In this document: positions 59,101 to 64,000 of the stretch, piece after piece
Layout: every line of letters begins with the position of its first letter
How positions within the stretch are numbered: the first letter of the stretch is position 1
Source: Macrostomum hystrix
Lineage: Eukaryota; Platyhelminthes; Macrostomidae
DNA length: 64,000 nucleotides
Direction: 5' to 3'
Assembly (NCBI GenBank): GCA_950097015.1
Contig: CATNEN010000011.1
Coordinates: forward strand, 1,054,001-1,118,000
The notes under the pieces: model-generated
What the model saw: only the letters and a program-made list of their open reading frames with translations
The model's database searches: none
Told to the model about the DNA's origin: nothing
Translations under genes and position numbers: made by a program

Positions 59101-61822
59101 CCGTAGGTCATGTGTGCAGTTACAGAAATATTCTTGAGAATAAAATTTCTAACCTGTAATAATACCTTGTTGAAATAATTAATTGAGCTGCTGAGAATCG
59201 ACGCATATGCAGTACTTTCTGCCCCCCAGACAGAGATTTTTTAAGCTCTCTAAGGTTCTTCCTTATCTCAATTATTACTTGATCATTTATTAAGTAGGAT
59301 GTCTAGTTAGGACTTATTTATTTTAATCAAATTCGCTAGTACGTCAATCCTAAATTTATGTCCAAGTTGGCTATTAATGATTAAGCTTCGCAATTTATTT
59401 AACACCCCAAGTGTCACTGAAAATAGCGTAATATAGATGCGTAGATGTGCCCGTTAACAGAACAAAGACTAGACTATCCCCCGTGGGGGATAGATATTGT
59501 TATAATATTTTATTATAAATATATAATACGAGGGGTGTCCAAAAAGTTCCCGGAATGTCCAACGTAGCTCTTCAACGGAGCCATGAAATATCACGCCCAT
59601 GGTGTCAAATGAAAGGAAATTTTGTCACAAAGAAAACAAAGACTATTGTTTTTGTCAGAGTACTGACAAAAAATACTGTGAAAGAGTCACTTAAATATTT
59701 ACTAAATTTCATTACCTTTCATTGCATAAAGGTCTACTTTACCATAAACTGGAGCTATAAGCTAAATCTGAGCTACAACAGCTTGCCTCAGCCCTTTTAA
59801 GTAGTATAATTGGAGCATTATTTGAATTGGTTCATTGGCGCACTTCACCATTACAATAATAAAATGTTATATACGCTCGTAATAACTGATAACGCGTGCC
59901 ATAATTGGGCTACAGATGTGCAGCCGACAGCCCAGCCGCAGCTATTGCGCCGCGCATCTGAAGGCTGCGTACGGCTGATCAGTCCATGGACCGGGGGTGG
60001 GGCATAAACTACCCTCAATTATGCTAGCGGATGCTGGCATCCAATTAACAGCTGGTTGAATTGAGGCAACACAGAGTTGATTGCCCTGCTAAAGGACACA
60101 TGTTGCTCTAGAGGAGTCGGGTATCGAACCTTCAATCTTGCAGTCGTGAGTTCGACCCTTTAACCACTAGGTTACAACCCCCCGTTTACTACAAATTGCG
60201 CGAGCTGTTTGGCAAAGGTTGACAAACCTTAAATTATTTTCATTTTCTAAAACATTTGTTGTCTACAGTACAATGTTTTACTTGTGACGCAGTGGCGTTC
60301 GGTTAATACTGAGCGAAATATATAAATAACACAAATGACTAGTAGACAATACTACTCGTAAGCCAAGGGCTACTAAAGTAGACTACGAGAATACTAATAA
60401 TATATATGTTACTATAGTAGTCCATACACTAAGCCTGTGGATTTCCTGTCCTATCAGGCACTTCCCCAATGTCTCCATTCGATCATTTCTAAATCTCATA
60501 TTCTCATATTTTGTCGGCAAGCTAAACATAAATGGTAGCCCGGATATTTACCAGATTCCACAATATCACACTAATGTAATATTTATTAGGCTATCAATTA
60601 CGAGTATTTGGAGGAATATTTTACTGTCGAAGTGAGTTTTTTGCACAGCTCAAGTCATGCAATAGCCAAAGTCAAAGTCATCTTCAGTGCACACACAACT
60701 CAAGTGACGAACAAACGAACTAACTAACCAGCTACAGCTCAGAACTTGGACTCTGTAGGGCACTTGGCTTCTTCTAGAAGTTGTCGAAAAAAACTGACTT
60801 CCACAGCAACCTCGCACTGCTCAGAAATTTTCACAGACATTGCCAACAAGTCTGTCAACTTCTGCTGGCCCACGCATGCAAGTGCTCAGTCCCACTAAAG
60901 TCCCACTCCAGCCAGCCAATCAGACTGGTTCCCCCCCCAGTCAAGTCTGACAGTTCCATCCCGAATTCTGTCAAATCGCAGATTCAGACTGCTCATCTGA
61001 GCTCATAGACCGCAGCGAGTCTCTGCCGGTTGACGACTTTGGCCTGAGCGACCGTCTGCGCCTCGTCAACAGGCCGACTGCCAACATCCCCATTCAGCTG
61101 CCTCATCAGTACATCCAGACTCCGACTCAGCAGCAGTTGCAGCAGCAGCAGCAGCAGCAGCTCCGATCAAGACGAAACGATCTAAAAGCCATGCGCGCCT
61201 TTAAGTCGCTCGATGCGACATCCGCCGCAGCCCAAGCGGCGTCGTCAGCTGCAGCTTCGACATCGTCAACAGCTGGCACTTCAGCCGTCTGCACTTCTAG
61301 CAGTGTTTGTCCGCCGAATCGAAAGTCGTCAAAGTCGATGGAATCTTGCGCTGAATCATCCTGCAGCTCACCGCAGGGCCAGTCGCAGGAGAGTCCGAGT
61401 AGAAACTTCACTAAAGTGCGTCGATGGCCCAGCCTGAGATCGCGTCTTGGCTCTCGACTGGGCTCATTGCGTCGACAGCAAACACTGCAGCACAATTCAT
61501 CGCTCCAGTCTCTACAGCCGCAGCAGCAGCAGCAGCAGATAAACGGGCAGCAGCAGCTGCTTCAGCATGACTCGCTAGAAAAATGCTGCGACTCGCCACA
61601 TCACGCCGACGAAACGGCGATGCTGGAGCTTGGAGGTGAAATTCCTGACGACCAGAAGCAGAGCACGTCCAGCTACCTGAAGGAACAGTTCTTTGCCTTC
61701 TTTCAGCCTTCGGACAACAAGCTGGCCATGAAATTGTTTGGCAACAAGAACGCCCTGCTCAAAGAGAAACGGCGCCAGCAGCAGTCGGGAAAATGGATCA
61801 TTCATCCGTGCAGTAACTTTCG
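56143..61822 (+). CDS. HCN: HCN-type hyperpolarisation-activated channel, N-terminal exons
   Basis: Exon 1 runs 56143-56338 (donor GTGAGT) and exon 2 runs 60982-61822 (donor GTGAGA), joined in phase 1; the gene continues beyond the window. Exon 2 ends with the HCN domain that precedes helix S1: SYLKEQFFAFFQPSDNKLAM, KLFGNKNALLKEKRR and KWIIHPCSNFR, aligned with the same segment of animal HCN channels, where the next residues start S1. Upstream is a low-complexity cytoplasmic region with polyQ at about 61131-61160 and 61520-61560 and Ser/Ala runs. HCN proteins are cAMP-modulated cation channels of the plasma membrane. Exon 1 is assigned by its donor, matching phase and ATG and is less sure. 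An alternative is a start at the in-frame ATG 61191. Confidence 0.8.
56390..57295. repeat. 21-bp tandem array, HCN intron 1
   Basis: About 43 units with AGAGTCACTTACCTGTTAGA and an AAACGGTCATTT variant. It starts about 50 nt after the donor at 56339. Confidence 0.97.
57296..57859. other. Unique part of HCN intron 1
   Basis: AT-rich sequence between two related arrays. Nothing recognised. Confidence 0.4.
57860..58435. repeat. 21-bp tandem array, HCN intron 1, second
   Basis: About 27 units with TTCACCTGTTAGACAGGAAT. It shares ACCTGTTAGACAG with the array at 56390 and GTTAGACAGGA with that at 62215. Confidence 0.97.
59473..59492. repeat. Short perfect hairpin
   Basis: CTATCCCCCGTGGGGGATAG: 9-bp arms and a 2-nt centre. 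Confidence 0.8.
59528..59560 (+). mobile_element. Orphan mariner-like terminal repeat
   Basis: GGGGTGTCCAAAAAGTTCCC follows a TA dinucleotide and looks like a mariner end, but it differs from the 50654 element. No partner end is seen downstream, so it is a truncated relic. Confidence 0.5.
59899..60180 (-). mobile_element. tRNA-derived SINE family A, copy 2
   Basis: Minus-strand head with TAACCTAGTGGTTAAAGGG and B-box AGGTTCGATACCC, then the same body as 28887-29163 (GCAGCTATTGCGCCGCGCATC, CAGTCCATGGACCG). It lies in HCN intron 1. Confidence 0.88.
60181..60981. other. HCN intron 1, 3' part
   Basis: The composition becomes coding-like from about 60780, but the frame of exon 2 is closed by TGA at 60948-60950. 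An 8-C run at 60931-60938 could hide a sequence error. The acceptor at 60981 (AAATCGCAG) was chosen because its phase matches exon 1. An acceptor at 60953 would leave phase 0. Confidence 0.5.
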
Positions 61823-62214
61823 GTGAGAAGGTTCAAATGTACTTTTAAATATGTACCATTACGATTAAAAAGTTTGAGTCATGCTCTTAGTAGGTAACAT
61901 GCTACAAAACTTAACTGCTTTTTTTAAAGGAAATTTCTACTCTCTTTAAACATTTCAGTATTGATTGACTATTTTCCTTTGATGTCCATATGAGGCCACC
62001 GGCATTAGCAGACCTAAATAATTGGTTAAGACTCTATTGTTTCAGATGGTTTAAAATACAATAGATTTCTCATTAAAAGTTAAAGCAATTCAAATACCTA
62101 TTAGCGCTAGAAAAGCTTCAAAGAGGAATGACTTTATTATCAATTCAACGAAATTGGCTGTATTGACCAAAGAAGCTAATGCATAGCATTTTGAGTTGGT
62201 TCTGAGACAATCTA
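61823..62214. other. Start of HCN intron 2
   Basis: AT-rich unique sequence between the donor and the array. Nothing recognised. Confidence 0.5.
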
Positions 62215-64000
62215 GACAGGATTCTAAAATGTTAGACTGAATTCTATGGTGTTAGACAGGATACTAAGGTGTTAGACAGGAATCTAAGGTGTTAGAAAGG
62301 ATTCTAAGGTGTTAGACAGGAATCTAAGGTGCTAGACAGGAATCTAAGGTGTTAGGTAGGAATCTAAGGTGTTAGACAGGATTCTAAAGTGTTAGACAGG
62401 AATCTAAGGTGTTAGGTAGGAATCTAAGGTGTTAGACAGGATTCTAAAGTGTTAGACAGGAATCTAAGGTGTTAGGTAGGAATCTAAGGTGTTAGACAGG
62501 ATTCTATGGTGTTAGACAGAATTCTATGGTGTTAGACAGGATTCTATGGTGCTAGACAGGATTCTATGGTGCTAGACAGGATTCTATGGTGCTAGACAGA
62601 ATTCTATGGTGTTAGACAGGATTCTATGGTGCTAGACAGGATTCTATGGTGTTAGACAGGATTCTATGGTGCTAGACAGGATTCTATGGTGCTAGACAGA
62701 ATTCTATAGTGCTAGACAGGATTCTAACGTGTTAGACAGGATTCTATGGTGTTAGACAGGATTCTAAGGTGTTAGAAAAGATTCTATGGTGTTAGACAGG
62801 ATTCTATGGTGTTAGACAGGATTCTATGGTGTTAGACAGGATTCTATGGTGTTAGACAGGATTCTAAGGTGTTAGACAGGATTCTCAGGTGCTAGACAGA
62901 ATTCTATAGTGCTAGACAGGATTCTAACGTGTTAGACAGGATTCTATGGTGTTAGACAGGATTCTAAGGTGTTAGACAGGATTCTATGGTGTTAGACAGG
63001 ATTCTATGGTGTTGGATAGGATTCTAACGTGTTAGACAGGAATCTAAGGTGTTAGAAAGGATTTTAAGGTGTTAGACAGGAATCTAAGGTGTTAGAAAGG
63101 ATTCTAAGGTGTTAGACAGGAATCTAAGGTGCTAGACAGGATTCTAAAGTGTTAGACAGGATTCTTAGATGTTCGACTGAATTTTCAGGTGTAAGACAGG
63201 ATTCTATCGGGTTTGACAGGATACTAAAATGTTAGACTGAATTCTATGTTGTTAGACAGGATCCTATAGTGTTAGACAGGAATCTAAGGTGTTAGATAGG
63301 ATTTTAAGGTGTTAGACAGGAATCTAAGGTGCTAGACAGGATTCTAAGGTGTTAGACAGGATTCTATGGTGTTAGACAGGATTCTATGGTGTTAGACAGG
63401 ATTCTATGGTGTTAGACAGAATTCTATGGTGTTAGACAGGATTCTATGGTGCTAGACAGGATTCTATGGTGCTAGACAGAATTCTATGGTGTTAGACAGG
63501 ATTCTATGATGTTAGACAGGATTCTATGGTGCTAGACAGGATTCTATGGTGCTAGACAGAATTCTATAGTGCTAGACAGGATTCTAACGTGTTAGACAGG
63601 ATTCTATGGTGTTAGACAGGATTCTAAGGTGTTAGAAAAGATTCTATGGTGTTAGACAGGATTCTATGGTGTTAGACAGGATTCTATGGTGTTAGACAGG
63701 ATTCTATGGTGCTAGACAGGATTCTATAGTGCTAGACAGGATTCTCAGGTGTTAGACAGGATTCTAAGGTGTTAGACAGGATTCTCAGGTGCTAGACAGG
63801 ATTCTATGGTGTTAGACAGGATTCTATGGTGCTAGACAGGATTCTATGGTGCTAGACAGGATTCTATGGTGCTAGACAGGATTCTCAGGTGTTAGATAGG
63901 ATTCTACTAATTAGTCTGTAAGGTGTTAGAAAGGATTCTCAGATGTTAGACAGGATTTTAACGTGTTAGACAGGATTCTATGGTGCTAGACGGGATTCTA
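62215..64000. repeat. 20-bp tandem array, HCN intron 2
   Basis: About 89 units of GATTCTATGGTGTTAGACAG with variants, reaching the end of the window. Variant blocks recur, for example about 62510-62800 and 63360-63660. Confidence 0.98.

Larger units (their letters stand above)
58436..59898. other. HCN intron 1, unique stretch
   Basis: AT-rich with no gene. It includes a perfect 9-bp-arm hairpin at 59473-59492 and a mariner-like end at about 59530. Confidence 0.5.

Noticed and set aside
59555-59800. 81-codon plus-strand frame after the mariner-like end
   Set aside because: Composition is random-like, with no transposase motif.

Overview
This is a window of an animal nuclear genome. All genes are split by GT-AG introns and use the standard code. 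The genes are the animal set of dynactin p150, mitochondrial glutamyl-tRNA synthetase, UBE2S, ZNRD2, an ORP1-like protein, a Rab19/43-class GTPase, calaxin and an HCN channel. Calaxin and a CNBD2-like gene point to a bilaterian with motile cilia or flagellated sperm. I infer an invertebrate, perhaps a lophotrochozoan, but the sequence alone does not fix the phylum. Exons are GC-richer than the AT-rich introns and spacers.

Layout: 1-817 (+) is the 3' end of a CNBD2-like gene. 15546-2634 (-) is a complete dynactin p150 (DCTN1) gene of 16 exons, three of them microexons. 19386-16373 (-) is EARS2. 22114-20650 (-) is UBE2S, exactly 222 aa. 26309-25470 (-) is ZNRD2. 32324-28216 (-) is an ORP1L-like gene that ends soon after its FFAT-like motif, with no sterol-binding domain. 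36148-34744 (-) is a Rab19/43-class GTPase with an altered NKxD motif. 38069-41607 (+) is calaxin. 44708-45121 (+) is an unrecognised single-pass membrane protein. 50654-52025 is a mariner element with one in-frame stop. 56143-61822 (+) holds the first two coding exons of an HCN-type channel that runs off the window.

The outstanding structural theme is minisatellites. More than 30 tandem arrays (units about 14-60 bp) occupy a large share of the window. Most introns hold one, often starting within about 0-70 nt of the 5' splice site and sometimes filling the whole intron. Related units recur in different introns of the same gene (two in DCTN1, three in the HCN gene). One unit also lies inside a hAT-type MITE, which suggests a way of spreading. 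Several units carry splice-site-like sequence. One 24-bp array is open in frame with EARS2 and could supply its presequence.

Other mobile DNA: three tRNA-derived SINE families (one copy with a perfect 12-bp target duplication), several MITE-like inverted-repeat elements, a hAT MITE and a mariner. I saw no CRISPR array, no rRNA gene, no intact tRNA gene and no gene cluster or defence system of bacterial type. The genes are unrelated housekeeping and ciliary loci, not a pathway cluster.
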